Below, one piece after another: positions 52,801-64,000 of a stretch of DNA of 64,000 nt. The notes under the pieces are model-generated. The model was not told the DNA's origin. It saw nothing but the letters and a program-made list of their open reading frames with translations, and did no database searches. This stretch comes from Lanius collurio. Taxonomy: Eukaryota; Chordata; Aves; Passeriformes; Laniidae. Position numbers and translations under genes: made by a program. Within the stretch, counting starts at the first letter, position 1. The number at the start of each line of letters is the position of its first letter. The DNA is taken from assembly GCA_020086605.1 (NCBI GenBank), contig JACBWW010000028.1:10401888-10465887 (forward strand), given 5' to 3'.

Positions 52801-53071
52801 TTTCTGCTATCTAATGCAGAGGATTAGGAGGCAGTTTAGAATAAGTAGTCTTTCTTTCGAACACTCACAACAGTTTTTTCTCGGCACTTGTCCAAGCTGA
52901 ATTTTGCCTGTGACAATAAAGAAATTGGTTTAGTTCAAAACAGTACAGAGAAATTAAAATTTGCTCAAGAACATTAGTGTTTCCATCTTTCTTTTAGTCT
53001 GCTTGTATGTGTGTATCTCCTTTCTTTGAACACATATGAGGTTGCATTACCTTGGGAACAGATTCTGCCAT
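49900..53071 (-). CDS. Hypothetical three-exon small protein (unconfirmed gene model)
   Basis: The function is unknown and I do not recognise the product. The exons, in transcript order, are 53071-53051, 52907-52869 and 49995-49900, joined in phase 0. The model starts at an ATG in ACAATGG context and exon 1 encodes MAESVPK, with donor AAG|GTAATG. A 143-bp intron follows, with acceptor TTTATTGTCACAG. Exon 2 (39 nt) encodes AKFSLDKCREKTV, with donor GTT|GTGAGT. An intron of about 2.9 kb ends in CTTGTCTCTTCAG. Exon 3 encodes 31 residues including FNFCKDYVEFDIQIHQ and stops at TAA (49902-49900). An AATAAA lies about 185 bp further on. The total would be 51 residues with no signal peptide or membrane segment. 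Supporting points are the consistent phase and fair splice signals. Against it, every exon is short, so chance remains a real possibility. Exon 3 could instead be internal, using GTAAGC at 49903-49898 as donor. Confidence 0.25.
50010..51077. other. Non-coding stretch
   Basis: No gene recognised. A tRNA B-box-like GTTCAAACC near 50627 is considered under rejected observations. Confidence 0.45.
51078..51155 (-). mobile_element. LTR terminal fragment (avian endogenous retrovirus)
   Basis: The segment starting TGTGGGGTGGGTTGACC and continuing CTTGGCTGGATG, then CTCACCAA, matches from memory the terminal part of a common avian LTR, with TGTGGTGGGTTGACC at one end. Only about 80 bp is recognisable before similarity is lost. 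Orientation is inferred from that family's U5 end. Confidence 0.5.
51156..52387. other. AT-rich non-coding stretch
   Basis: I see no gene and no recognisable repeat here. Confidence 0.5.
52388..52490. repeat. (AAAAAG)n purine microsatellite
   Basis: About 100 bp, mostly tandem AAAAAG hexamers with GAGAAA interruptions. The minus-strand poly-F open frame across it is an artefact. Confidence 0.93.
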
Positions 53072-53904
53072 TGTTACACTGGATAATATCTTATTTTGAG
53101 TGCAGTGTCACAGAAACAAGTAGATGATACTTCATGTCAACCAGTCTGTAACGTTACAGGGAAGTTCTGGCAGCAACCCATTTCTTGCATCCCTGTTTAA
53201 AGTAAAAGAAGCACAATCCCCATTATTATTTAATTTCTTACAATAAAAGATGAAGGAATGACAACATATATTGAAAAAAAAAGCTCTTCGGTTTCACTGC
53301 TTTCAAGAGAAAGACGTTTGCACTTGCCATTTCTTTGCTCTTTTGTTAGTTTGGGTTTTTTTGAGGGCACAGGTGATGGCAACCTGCTCCACTTGTGACC
53401 TGAGATCTGCACACTATATGGACCACCCACAAGTGACCTTTCAGAATGATTAGATCAGGAGTGGCACAAAATTAGATCAATCAGTATCATACATTTGCAA
53501 TCTATGTTGATTTATATGTGGTGGTATACAAAAAATAAAGTAAATCACAGATCAAAACCTGTCTTTCACAACACTCATTCTAAAATGAATAAAATATGAA
53601 GGTAAAAGAAGGAGAAACTGTTGTGTATGAAAAATATGTGACCCGCATAAAGTAGGAATAGATGGAAGAATGCGATGATCTGCAGAGGTAATTCTTGACA
53701 CTTTTAGCTACATGGATGAGGGAATTAAAAGTCTATGTAATAAATATACTGTAGAAAACAAAGCCAGATTAAGAATTGTATTGAAGAATGGGTTAAAATT
53801 CCAAATCACCCTGAAAAATCAGAGATATGGTATAGGAAATAGGACAAAATTTAATAAGATAAATATGAAGAACTTTATTTGTGTGATAAAAATAGACTGC
53901 ACTC
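53072..53904. other. AT-rich non-coding stretch
   Basis: I see no domain-bearing frame. The sequence just before 53905 may contain further diverged CR1, but I cannot align it. Confidence 0.45.
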
Positions 53905-54754
53905 TACAAACTGGAGGGAAGGGATGCCATCCAGAGGGACTTAGACAGGTTTGAGACGTAATCCAGTAAAAACCTAAAAATGTTCAACAAAACAAGGTCC
54001 TGCATCTGCATCTGGGCAATCCCAGATATATTTACAGGCTGGGTGGAAGAGTGATTGAGATCAACCCTGTAGAGAAATAACTGTAGGTGATGAAAGCCTC
54101 AACACTCTCTGGCAGTATGTTCTCACAACCCAGAAAGCCAGTGGAATCCCGGGCTGCATCCAAAGGAACGTGGCCAGCAGCACAGGAAGGGGATTTTTGC
54201 CTCTTTTCTCTGGTGAGACCCCAGCTGGAACACAGCATCCTGTTCTGGTGCCCCCAGCCCAGGAAGGACATAGAACTGTTGGATTAAGTCCAGAGGAGGG
54301 CCAATAAGTGGATAAAAGGACTGGAGCACCTCCCTTACAAAGATAGGCTGGGAAAGTTGGGGCTGTTCAGCCTGGAGAAGAGAAGGTTTTGCGGAGACCT
54401 CATTGCAGCCTTCCAGTGTCTAAAGCCGCCAACAGGGAAGCTGAAGAGGGACTTTTCATTGGCACCTGCAGTGGCAGGACAAGGAAGAACAGGTGCAAAT
54501 TTAAAAAGGAGAAATTTAGTTTAGATATTATGAAGGAATATTTTACGGTGAGTGTGGTTAAACACAAATTGTCCAGCAAGGTTGTGGATGCCCCACCCCT
54601 GGCTGTGTTCAAGGCCAGGTTAGGTCAGGGTCTGAGCAACCTTGTCTAGTGGGAGTGTCCCCGTGTCCCCTTTATGGCAGGGGGGTTGGGAGCAAATGGT
54701 CTTAAAGACTTAAGATGCATTTCAATCCCTTAATGTTATCTGATTCTATGAAAT
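53905..54754 (+). mobile_element. CR1 LINE, ORF2 3' part plus tail
   Basis: A plus-strand, 5'-truncated CR1. Recognisable blocks in order are an EGCHPEGLRQV stretch near 53920, CAACCCAGAAAGCCAGTGG near 54127 and TCTGGTGAGACCCCAGCTGG near 54210 (the family's LVRPHLEY region). These are followed by KLGLFSLEKRRF near 54353, FKARLGQGLSNLV near 54610, and a tail TTATCTGATTCTATGAAAT at 54735-54754. Frameshifts break the frame. It is among the better-preserved CR1 3' ends in the window. Confidence 0.92.
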
Positions 54755-57700
54755 TCAGAATAATATTAGCTGCTTAGAAAACAACCTTGAAAAAAAGATA
54801 TTTCAGATGATCGTGAGCAAGAAGTCAGCAATGAATGATCAAGGTTGTAATAGAAGATACTAGGTTGTATAGTAGGATGAAATGTGAACAGAGCTTGATA
54901 GAAATGTTAAACATTTGTTCCTTTTAAGAAATTATTTGTCTTTGGTGAGGCATTGTATTGGTAGGATGTAGGTTGTTTTTGAATTTTGGGCAGCTTGAGA
55001 ATGATGTACAACATTTTGAAAAATGTATGGATTACTAAAAGACATCTGAAAGAACTGGATGAGACAGATTAGGGGTATGAAATAAATCACTTCTGCAAGG
55101 AAGTTAAGGAGTCTTTAACTCTTTAAAAAGTATTTAATTCCAAAGATAATGAAGGAGTAGAGAGGAAAAAACTAGAAATCAGATATGCCAAGGCTTCTGC
55201 AAAGATCAGAAAAAAGATATTGTCTTAAAATGCAGCACAAAAAATTCACATTGGAATTTTCAGTTTATTTCCATTCATAAAGGTCACAAAACAATACAAT
55301 GAGATACTTAAAAGGCTGAGGAGTTTCTGTAATGAAAAAAAATTATATAATTGATCCTATATTTCAAACAGTGAAAATAATAGACTATTCTTTGGGTCCT
55401 TTCCAGTCCTATTTTTTTATGATTTTCATGCTGAGAATCATAACAGGTAGAATTTCTTAATTCACTGTTACCTAGTAATATGACTTTTAACCTCATATTT
55501 TGCAGATATGTGCTGTAAATCCTTAGGAGATACCAGTTGTGAAGGCATCAATATTAAGAGCAGTATTTCCCCTTGAAATCAGCTTGGATAGGTGGTACAG
55601 TTGATTTAATGGGTTGTTCACTTAATGCTAGTACTTGTAATAGATCACACTGTGTTAATTTATTCTTTCACTTAGACTTAAACATCAAAAGGAAATTTTT
55701 GTAAGTAAGTATACTATGAGTGTAGGGTAGGTAATGAAATATCACTGAGCTGTGGACCACACTTTTAAAAATATTTAGAATCTTTAACTTAAACCCCATG
55801 GCCCTGGAATTTTAAGGAAGTAGCTTTGATATAGTCACTGGTAAAATGTCTCAATAATAATGTTGGGCTTTATAAAACTTGGGATAAAAATGCATAAGTG
55901 AGGAGGGAAGAAATTAAAATACTGATGAAATTTTATTTTATTTCAAAACTTAGCATTAAATTATTATTGCCCTCATGTCCCTTTGTGTGAGCAATTTTCA
56001 AGGTGGAGTTAGTTTCTGTTGAAGTTTATAGAAATATTCCTACTAGATTTCTTTTTCAGGGTGAATAGAGAGAAAATACAATAATAGAGGTTAGTGGACT
56101 TTACCTTTGGATTTAAGGACACAGTAGGCATAACTGGAGCACACTGTAACTCCTTCCATTTACATTTGCCCAGAAGCAGATGCAGAACATAAAAATCAGG
56201 GCTTAAAATCACATTAACTTTTTAATCTGTTTTGAGTATGAAGTAGATGACTGTAAAAATCTGTCTGCAAAGCCTGCTATTGAGATCTTTTCGGCTTTTG
56301 AAAGAGCAGACACTGTTCACAAATAGATTTCCTGTGTAGAAAAAGAGCCTTCCTCTTATGACATCCCTCTAAAAAGCATTCAGTCTCTGCATGCTGTCAG
56401 TGGTAATTCTGAGGCTGTTCATCCCTCAATATGTGAGATGATTTTGACTGGTTGTGATGTCAAATGCTGGGATGTTGTAAGAGATACACAGTCTCTACAA
56501 GAAATTGGATTAGTTTAAAATCAATCACAGATACCATCCAGAAACTTAATTAAAGTTTAGAGCTTCTCCTTTTGGCAGAGCCATTTGTTCCTGTCTAGAG
56601 GAAAAAACAATGAATGTACAATACAGTGAAGAGAAAAAAAAAGAAAAGAACAATTAGGTACAAAAGGGTACATCTCCACTTAAGCTCAAGAACTGAGAAA
56701 GCACAGGATGTGGAATAAGTTTGCTAATGTAATAAATGTTGCATTATCATAAAGAGAAATGTAATACACAAAAGTAATAAAACCAGACTTACTAAGACTG
56801 ATGTTCTATTTGCATATTAATTTAATCACACCAAAACATATCTTTCATGCAAAAGTCTGGTTGGAAATGACCGTCTTATGGCCTATGTTTTTCTGAATTT
56901 GTGTAGGGCCCTACTGCTTTTTTCTATAGCCAAAGCAAAGGAAGAACCAAAGTGTTTAAGCTAAGGCATTGACTTTTGCCTGTATTTTAGACAGTAAAAT
57001 CCCAGACTGGTTAATGTCAGTGTTAGCCGGTTGAAGTGATTTGCCATGAAGCTCCATTTCTGTGTTTTGCACAATCTATATAATTTTCCTCTTGTGCATC
57101 AGGGTTAATGTAAGTGTGGTGTGGAATGTTCCTCTGAAACTGATGTAGTCAGTCTCTCTCTTTACCCGCTTTTTGGAGAAAAAAAAAAAAAAATGGGTAG
57201 TAGTAATGAACAGTAATGAAGCAGATATATAATCCTTTTTCTTATCACTGCAGGTGGATCATGCAGGCTTCCTGACTAGTTCCTTTGTCTATAGAGTTTA
57301 TGAAGTTAACACCCACATCTTTGTCCCCTTTCTCACTGCACTTCTTTACCTTAGTGTACTTCAGCTCTTACCCATTTATTTCCTGTCTTTCTTCACTTGA
57401 TCTTGTTCTAGTACTGCAATCCACCCACTGTGACACAGAAATCCTGTTTGTATTGTGCTGTTGTGAAGGGAGTACATGTCATTTTGCATCACAGAAACTT
57501 TTTGTCAGGAACGCTTTCATTTTGCTTTTATATAGATATATATATAAACGTGAATCAGGATATGATAAAAAAAGATGGGGGGAAGGCTGTGGGGTAAGTG
57601 ATGGATAAGGAGGAGAACAAGCAGCTGATAACCCGTTTTTCTTAATATTAGATGTCTGTATCTGTGATGTAAAGGCATGAAGTGGCAGCAAATCTGAACA

Positions 57701-60700
57701 ATCTGGCTGGGGATTTGGTAAATGACCTGTGTGGGAATCAAGCAAGACTCTGATGTGCTGAGAATAAGCACAGGCTGCACAGTCTCAGCAGTGACAGACT
57801 CAGAAGACACAAAGTTTACCTCGTGCACAGAAATACTAGAGAAGCACATGTGTACTACTGTCATCAAAGATTTTTTGGAACAATCCACTTTGTTGAAATA
57901 GAGAGAAAGTAGCAGATTCAGGCAATTCTTTCTCATATGTTCTAGCCCTTCCAGTTTTTCTCAAAAGTTTTGCATAAAGTAAGGGAATTCCTTCAATAAA
58001 CTGACTCTACACCTACAAGGACTAAAAATATTTTGGTATTATGGCTGCTTAGATGTAGGTGTGGTCCTGATTTATTTGGTCTAGCTGTGCAGAATTAGTG
58101 AAAAGCCATTGATTTATCAGGTTCAAAGAATACTTTCATGAATAATGTGCTGAAATCTTTCACACAGCAAATTAAAAATTTAATTGTTTTTTAGATTTTA
58201 TGTTGATTTTTTTACAATATACAAACATAAGTAAATGTTTTTCCTTTCCTTCACTTTCAAACTACTGTCTAAAGTAACAATAAAATATAACCACTGCGGT
58301 TTTTTTTCAATCAATAATAATGATTTTAGAAAAATCTTAGTGTGATTTTTCTTCGATTAGTGTTTCTAAATTATTTCCTTAGTCTGTTCTTACTTTTCAT
58401 TGAGGTCATAAACTTCTGAAGATCCCCCAGAGCGGTGGTCTCTCCACAATATTTTGGAGATTTCACTGGAAAAATATTATTCTGATTTACAATAATTCTT
58501 TATATATAAATTCATATGAAAAATAAATAATCTCCACAAAAGCTGAGGTGAGAACTTCTTGTGCTAGTGAGACGGTTTCATAATTTTTTTGTCCATTACT
58601 TGACACCAGTGACATCAGTGCTGTTCTTACATTAGGAAGCATGCTATTTCACTTCCATGATTCTGTTTTGCCTTTTTATGTCGTATATTTAAAGCTTTTA
58701 CAAAATTGTGCCTCTTGGTATGATTTGTCATTGATATCATCCTTTAAGTATATAGTAGGTGAGTAATTTTTCAGAGCCTCCCTCAAAAACCTCAGTATTT
58801 TCTAAGAGATGCCCATGGGCAATGGGCTGAGTCTGTGTGCGACACTCATGATTGCTGATTACTACACACTGAAAAATAACTAGCAGCTAATAGGAATGTT
58901 GTAGAGATTTTGCTGCCACTTGAACATGTTTATTTTGAAATCTAGGCTTAGATACCAATATAATCGTGATGAACTGAGTAAGTTCAGAGGAAGTTTATTC
59001 TTTGGTTTATGCAGCAAAAGCATCATGTTTCCAATGTGGAATAGGAGCATGCACTACTCAGACTTTCCCCATGTAGTTTAAAATTTTATCAGTGTCAGGC
59101 CATGGTCCAAAGAGGGCTGGATTTAAGCACTGGCAAAGCAAGCAGGATACAAACTATCTGCCAAGCTCATGCTAGTAGAGGTGAAGGCTGACTACTGGAG
59201 CAGTGCCTGCTTTCCCAGCCACCAATTCCTTCTGCATACAAAGTCCTCTATCTTAACTCCAGCAAAAAAGCACTGAGCACCAATCTCTGCCTCGCTTCCA
59301 TTCCTCTTCCTCAACCCTTTCCTCTTGCTGCCAGACTCCCTTTGGCTCCTTCTTCTACCTCTCACTCTGTCAGCACACCAAGGAAAAAGAAGTGAATGCT
59401 AGTGTATGAAGGGACTGGAAACAAGAGGCGGAGACAGGGAGATCCTTGTGTCTCTGCCCCTCAGACTCCAAACAAGCCCATCAACCCCTTTAATCTCTCA
59501 GCTAGTAGCAGACCAAACCTTCCTACTTTCTCTGTGCTGTAGGAACTTCACCAATAGCCAAGAAAGAACTTTTGGTTGCTTCTCAGATGTGATAGCATCA
59601 GTAAAACTGAACATTATTCACACTGTAGACGTTGAAACCAAGAGCATTTTTATTCCAAGCAGTTTAGCCTTCATTAGATAATGTTGCTAGAAGTGTATGG
59701 AATAGATTCCTTCATCTGTACATTAGCTGGGGTATATTTTTTACTTTGCACAATTACTGTCTGTTTTGATTACACTTAAATTCTATCTTATTACCTTACT
59801 TCTCCTTACTATAATTTCTCAAGTTCCCTGATGTGTACCACTATATTTTGCATCATAAAGGATTACTTAGCCTTTCCAAAGTTTAATATTTACTGAACCC
59901 AGTGAAGTTCAGAGAAAGGAAGTAATAATGGTCAAGGACATTAAATACTTTCCAAAAGAGGGACTAGTGGGTAGAGCTCTCTGATCTGGAGAATAAACAG
60001 TTGAGGGCAATAACATCGAAGTCTAGTAGAACGTGGATGGTCATATCTCTTCTGGTATGGGAAGAGAGGGAAACAAAACCAGGTACTGGAGAACTGAAAA
60101 ATAATGATTTCCTATGCAGTGACTTACCAATCTGTGGAAGTTTTACCTTAGATGTGGTGAATTATAGCATAGGTGTTTGAGTTTTGTTTATCTTGACATG
60201 AACTAAGGAAACCAATGGATGTCTGCTAAATACAGAGAACACACCATAGTACCTTATCTTACATATGTTGTAGGGGGGAAGCCATAACTTAAGATATGAG
60301 GACAATGTATTAATAATTGAGGCAGTCAGGACATCTTTATGCTTTTGTGGCAAGTGGCAATATTAGGTAAATTACAGTAGCCACCCAGAGTTTTCAATTC
60401 TTTTGGTTCCCTAATTATAGCAAAATTGATATATTTTACTGAAAAAACACTTCAAAATATATTTAGTTCAATTGTTGAAAACAGTTAAATTCTCCAGCCA
60501 ACATCTGCAACAGATATTAAACAGATACTATGATAGAAAATTCTGTAGAATTAATAATTCTAATTATTCTAATAAATTGTCTAGAAGTTCAGCTGCTTGA
60601 AGTTGTCTGAAGTATAGAGGAAGTTGTAGCTTGTGTTTAGAGTACAGATCTTTAAGGGTCAACCAGTATTACTTGTTGGCATGTAAGAATAAGTAGGCTA

Positions 60701-63287
60701 TATCATGCCCTTAATTAAATATGCTGTTAGTTTATTTATTTCAGATTTCATTGTAAGTTGAACACAGGGCAAGATTAATAACAGCCAAATTTTCTGAATA
60801 AATCCTGTGTAGAACTAAATCAACTACAGCTATGCACAATAATTTAGAGTAAAACAATAAGACATTTGTCATTATTCATTCAAGACGCTCACTAGGAATT
60901 AAATTGTAGTGTTGAGGACCAGCTAATTAAAAACAAACTCTGCAGGGTGCACAATTACAAAACTGTCTAAAAAACTCTTTTTAAAACTATGAAGAAATAT
61001 ATATGTAAATTATTATCAATTTACCTATGGTTTAATAGGTCCTGAACTTCCAGCTACCCTTACTTACGGTAGTCTAGAACATTTTCATTATCTTTATTCT
61101 ACTCCATTAACATGTAAATGTTACATGTGGAACTATATTTCATTGTAAGCAGAACTGTGGATTTTGCTTCTGGTTCATAGAGTCCAAAAAGTTTGAAGTG
61201 TTCCGGATTCATGATGCAAACACTCAGCACAGACATGAGAACAAGACAAAACTTCCCATCTGGAGGCCAGGACAACTGAAAGAATGCAGATTTTCCCTTT
61301 GATATTTGATATTGAAAGAGATCTTTGGCTCAAAGTCAGGAACACTTAACTGCAGCGTGATCTGCTGCTCCTCATCAATGAATTAGAGAATATTTTCTTT
61401 TTATTTTATTTTTGTAAGTATGTTAATATTTCAGATGCTTTACAAAGATTATGATAAATCAGGCACGATGCAACTTTTGGTCTTCAATCCTGGTACCTCT
61501 GCACAGCTTTTAGGATTTTTTTTATTGTCTTGGTCTGTAAGTAAGATGAGCTGTTTGGCTCACATAAGTGCTAGTTTGGAAATGCACATTCAGGCTCTAG
61601 CTTTTTCCAAATTCAAAATACCTGTTTTGAACAGTAAGCATAAGTTCCTTCTGACAGGCACTGAAGGCACATGAGAGGAACACTCCATGCTTGTACCTGA
61701 GCTCCTTTGACAAATCACTTCAGTAGATAAGGCTGCTGATTGCTGTTGTCTGATATCCAAGCTGATTATGAACATGTGACATTTCAAAGCTTCTCATATT
61801 GATGCAAATAAACATGACAAATAGAGTGGAAACACTCAGGGTTGGGTTTCTGAGTCACCCTTATTGTCTTTAGAATTTTAAATAACTTTATGTATCCGGC
61901 CTTAATTGACCATAGTGACAGTGGAAAAATGTGAACCGAAGTGCAAACATTCTGCTTTGAAAAGATTCATTCCTAAACTGAAACTCAGCAAACTCTTGGG
62001 CTGCTGTTTAGACAAATGTCAAAGTCATTCTGCAAATCAAAATAATTCTGCAGCATATTTCTAAAAGGTCATAAAAATGCTTGTAAAGGAAAATGTTTCC
62101 TCTGAAAAGGAAGATGTGGCCAAAGATATTGCCTACCCCTGCCTCTATCTCTACTTTACTCATGGAAAAATTTAAATTAAAATACAAAATAATTGCTATA
62201 TCTGATTTTTCAGACAGTGATAACTTTGTGGGCAAATGCTACCTTTAGACCAGTATTTCAGGTTTTTTGGTTCTATTTTGTGTTTTTTATTCCATTCAGA
62301 TCATGTCCTTCCCCTGCTTTGGAATACAAGTCCAGCAAATAAGTAAATAGAAGACTCTTTCACAGTCACAGAGTTTCAAGGTTTAAATTGTTTAAAAAAT
62401 CATCAACACAAGAAAAGAGAGAAAACATATTTTCTTGGAAAAAAAACCCAACATGTTTAATAAAAGGGCAAAAGAATAGGAGAAAATAAAATTATTGGAA
62501 AATAAGCTTTGTAAGAATTTTCTAAAAATAGTTTAAAAAAATGTGAGTTTCCTTTTTGTTGGTATTTTTATGATTTTGAAGACAGTTTTACCTATGTTTT
62601 CTGGTGAGGAAATGAGTCATCTTCATATGAAATTAGTCTCAGGACTAATCATTGAATCTTAGAAAGAAAATATTCTTTTGGTCGCCCTGTTTGATCTTTC
62701 TGAAGCATGTTGTTACACCAGCTGGAGGTAGTACGGATGTTCACTTTTAATCTACAATCTTTCCCATAGGTAAAGGAGAAAAACATATTAAATGGGTGCA
62801 ATTCAGCAACAGTGGTGTAATTCTAATTTATATATCTGAAAAAAAAATTTGCTTTTGCAACTGGAGTTATAGTTATTTTCAGGGGTTTTTTTCTGAGATA
62901 ACACAGGTGCCTAAAGTGAAAGTAAATGAGGAAAACATTTCAAAACAAGGTCCCTCTATGTTTCACAATATTGACCTAATTTAGCTCTGGTCAGCTTGGG
63001 AAAAATGACAGCTTGTTACGTTGATATGAATTTTTTTACGCAGCAACAATGCACCGAAGACCTTGTCTCCTAAAAGAGGACTCCAGCAAATAAAACCTGC
63101 ACTTTTATGAGATGAGCCCTGCAGTAACGAACCAGACTACATCTTCTGCCTCTCAGCCCTGCGAATGGCTCTCGAACTGGACACTCAGTGAAAAGCTGCA
63201 TTTCAAACAATCATTACGGAAAAAAGATTCCCAAAGTAGGGGCAAACAGGAACCTGGTGTGGCTGCAGGGCAATGGGCAGACTGCTA
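54755..63287. other. AT-rich non-coding stretch
   Basis: About 8.5 kb in which no gene, RNA or repeat family is recognised. It contains an A-run at 57179-57193 and a TATATA tract near 57535. A plus-strand splice-acceptor-like site at 57253 opens a 48-codon frame with a hydrophobic stretch; it is discussed in the findings as a weak exon candidate. Confidence 0.45.
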
Positions 63288-63603
63288 GGGTGCTGTGGGA
63301 GGGAGCGGAGCAGTCGTCCGAGCGCCGGCTGCGCCGTTGTACGCAGCACCACAGTCTGCCCTGCGAGCTCCAGCAGAGAATGGCTTTTCGTGGGTAAATG
63401 AGAGGTCTTTCAGTTCTCGAGCTGGTGTGCAACATCCTTTTCTGCTGAGAGCCAGCACCGGGAGTCAGCCAGAACTGAGTTAATTACAGAAGAGCTTCAG
63501 CTCTTATTTTAGTGAGACAAAGCTCTGTCATTGCTTCGATGCACTTCTTCCCTTGCACTTCAGTGCCGCAAGTTCATGTCCCAGCTGGGGACTTTGACTC
63601 TTG
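63288..63603 (+). promoter_or_regulatory. Candidate CpG-rich promoter and first exon
   Basis: Nine CpG dinucleotides fall within 63305-63365, in a window where CpG is otherwise scarce, alongside GC-rich sequence (GCGCCGGCTGCGCCG). An ATG in AGAATGG context follows at 63380, with a splice-donor-like GTAAATG at 63394. A second donor-like TTG|GTGAGA lies at 63604. This arrangement fits a small CpG-island promoter with a 5' exon of a plus-strand gene continuing beyond the window. No protein family can be named from the few codons available. An LTR or unrelated GC-rich repeat is the alternative. Confidence 0.35.
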
Positions 63604-64000
63604 GTGAGATTGTTTTCTGGAACATAATGTTCTTGGTGCTAAAAACAATTATTGCAAAGGGGGAAATTCAATCAGGAAGGCAAAAGCACCATGTAGTGTC
63701 TGTTCACTGATTCATAACTAAGGATAGTAATTAAATAATAGGTTGGTTTAGATTCTGCCTTTTGCAGAAGCTTTTCTCTAAGGCAGCTGCTGTGGTGTTT
63801 TGTGGGTTGAATTAAAGAGGAGGGAAAAGCGACAATAAAAATAATAATAAAAATGTCACAGCTGGTTCATCTTTTAAGAAAATGTAATCTCTTTCTCTTG
63901 CATTGCACATAATTTTCTACTGTTTTTAATGTTAGGATCATCCAAGTTCTATACACCTGAGTAGCCACACATTTTAAAATCAGTAATTTAAAGGTTTACT
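63604..64000. other. Downstream flank of the candidate first exon
   Basis: AT-rich sequence with a short AATAAT/AAAAAT array at about 63834-63853. It would be first intron if the promoter model is right; otherwise I see nothing in it. Confidence 0.4.

Noticed and set aside
58428..58450. hAT-transposon-like terminal motif CAGAGCGGTGGTCTC
   Set aside because: Only one end, an imperfect match and no partner inverted repeat nearby.
61300..61381. Minus-strand stretch reading DEEQQITLQLSVPDFEPK
   Set aside because: It looks protein-like, but there is a stop just upstream, only a weak acceptor and no usable donor, so there is no exon model.
62355..62385. Possible CR1 tail (CACAGTCACAGAGTTTCAAGG)
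   Set aside because: Resembles the antisense tail only weakly, and the following sequence does not continue into CR1.
1..64000. CRISPR arrays, bacterial operons, rRNA or classical tRNA genes
   Set aside because: No regular spaced repeats, operon structure or conserved RNA sequence was seen; the repeat content points to a bird nuclear genome.

Overview
This window looks like AT-rich bird DNA, either deep intron or intergenic. The evidence is the repeat content. Most recognisable repeats are CR1 LINEs, with the 3' octamer tail typical of birds (tandem ATTCTGTG-like units, read on either strand) and CR1 ORF2 reverse-transcriptase remnants. Several LTRs resemble avian endogenous retroviruses, including one ERVL-type family that I recognise from its termini. 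I see no mammalian Alu or L1 and no bacterial gene organisation. The species cannot be fixed from sequence alone; a songbird or other neoavian would fit. No known protein-coding gene was identified with confidence, and most open frames lie in or antisense to CR1, or in low-complexity DNA.

Layout. 1-22 kb: single-copy-looking AT-rich DNA with one CR1 3' fragment (895-1447), small tandem repeats and an A-run at 16.2 kb. 22-24.2 kb: two minus-strand CR1 tails around a 260-bp purine-only compound microsatellite that contains the only N in the window. 28.2-28.6 kb: a decayed solo LTR with an imperfect target duplication. 29.7-37.3 kb: two long CR1 copies lying tail to tail (plus copy 29.7-32.5, minus copy 34.3-37.3), each covering most of ORF2 but full of stops. 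38.5-41.8 kb: a cluster of minus-orientation LTRs. One of these (41118-41609) sits inside a CR1 and is flanked by a 5-bp ACCTC duplication. 44.9-45.8 and 53.9-54.8 kb: two more plus-strand CR1 copies. The remainder is mostly unremarkable AT-rich sequence.

Two places could be host genic sequence. On the minus strand, three short segments (53071-53051, 52907-52869, 49995-49900) have good splice signals and matching phase. They run from a Kozak-context ATG to a stop and are followed by an AATAAA, giving a hypothetical 51-residue product that I do not recognise. At 63.3 kb, a compact block of nine CpGs in about 60 bp, in otherwise CpG-poor DNA, is followed by an ATG and splice-donor-like sites; it is a candidate promoter and first exon on the plus strand. 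Both are hypotheses. I found no convincing new biological system; the clearest structural results are the nested LTR-in-CR1 insertion, the tail-to-tail CR1 pair and the LTR cluster.
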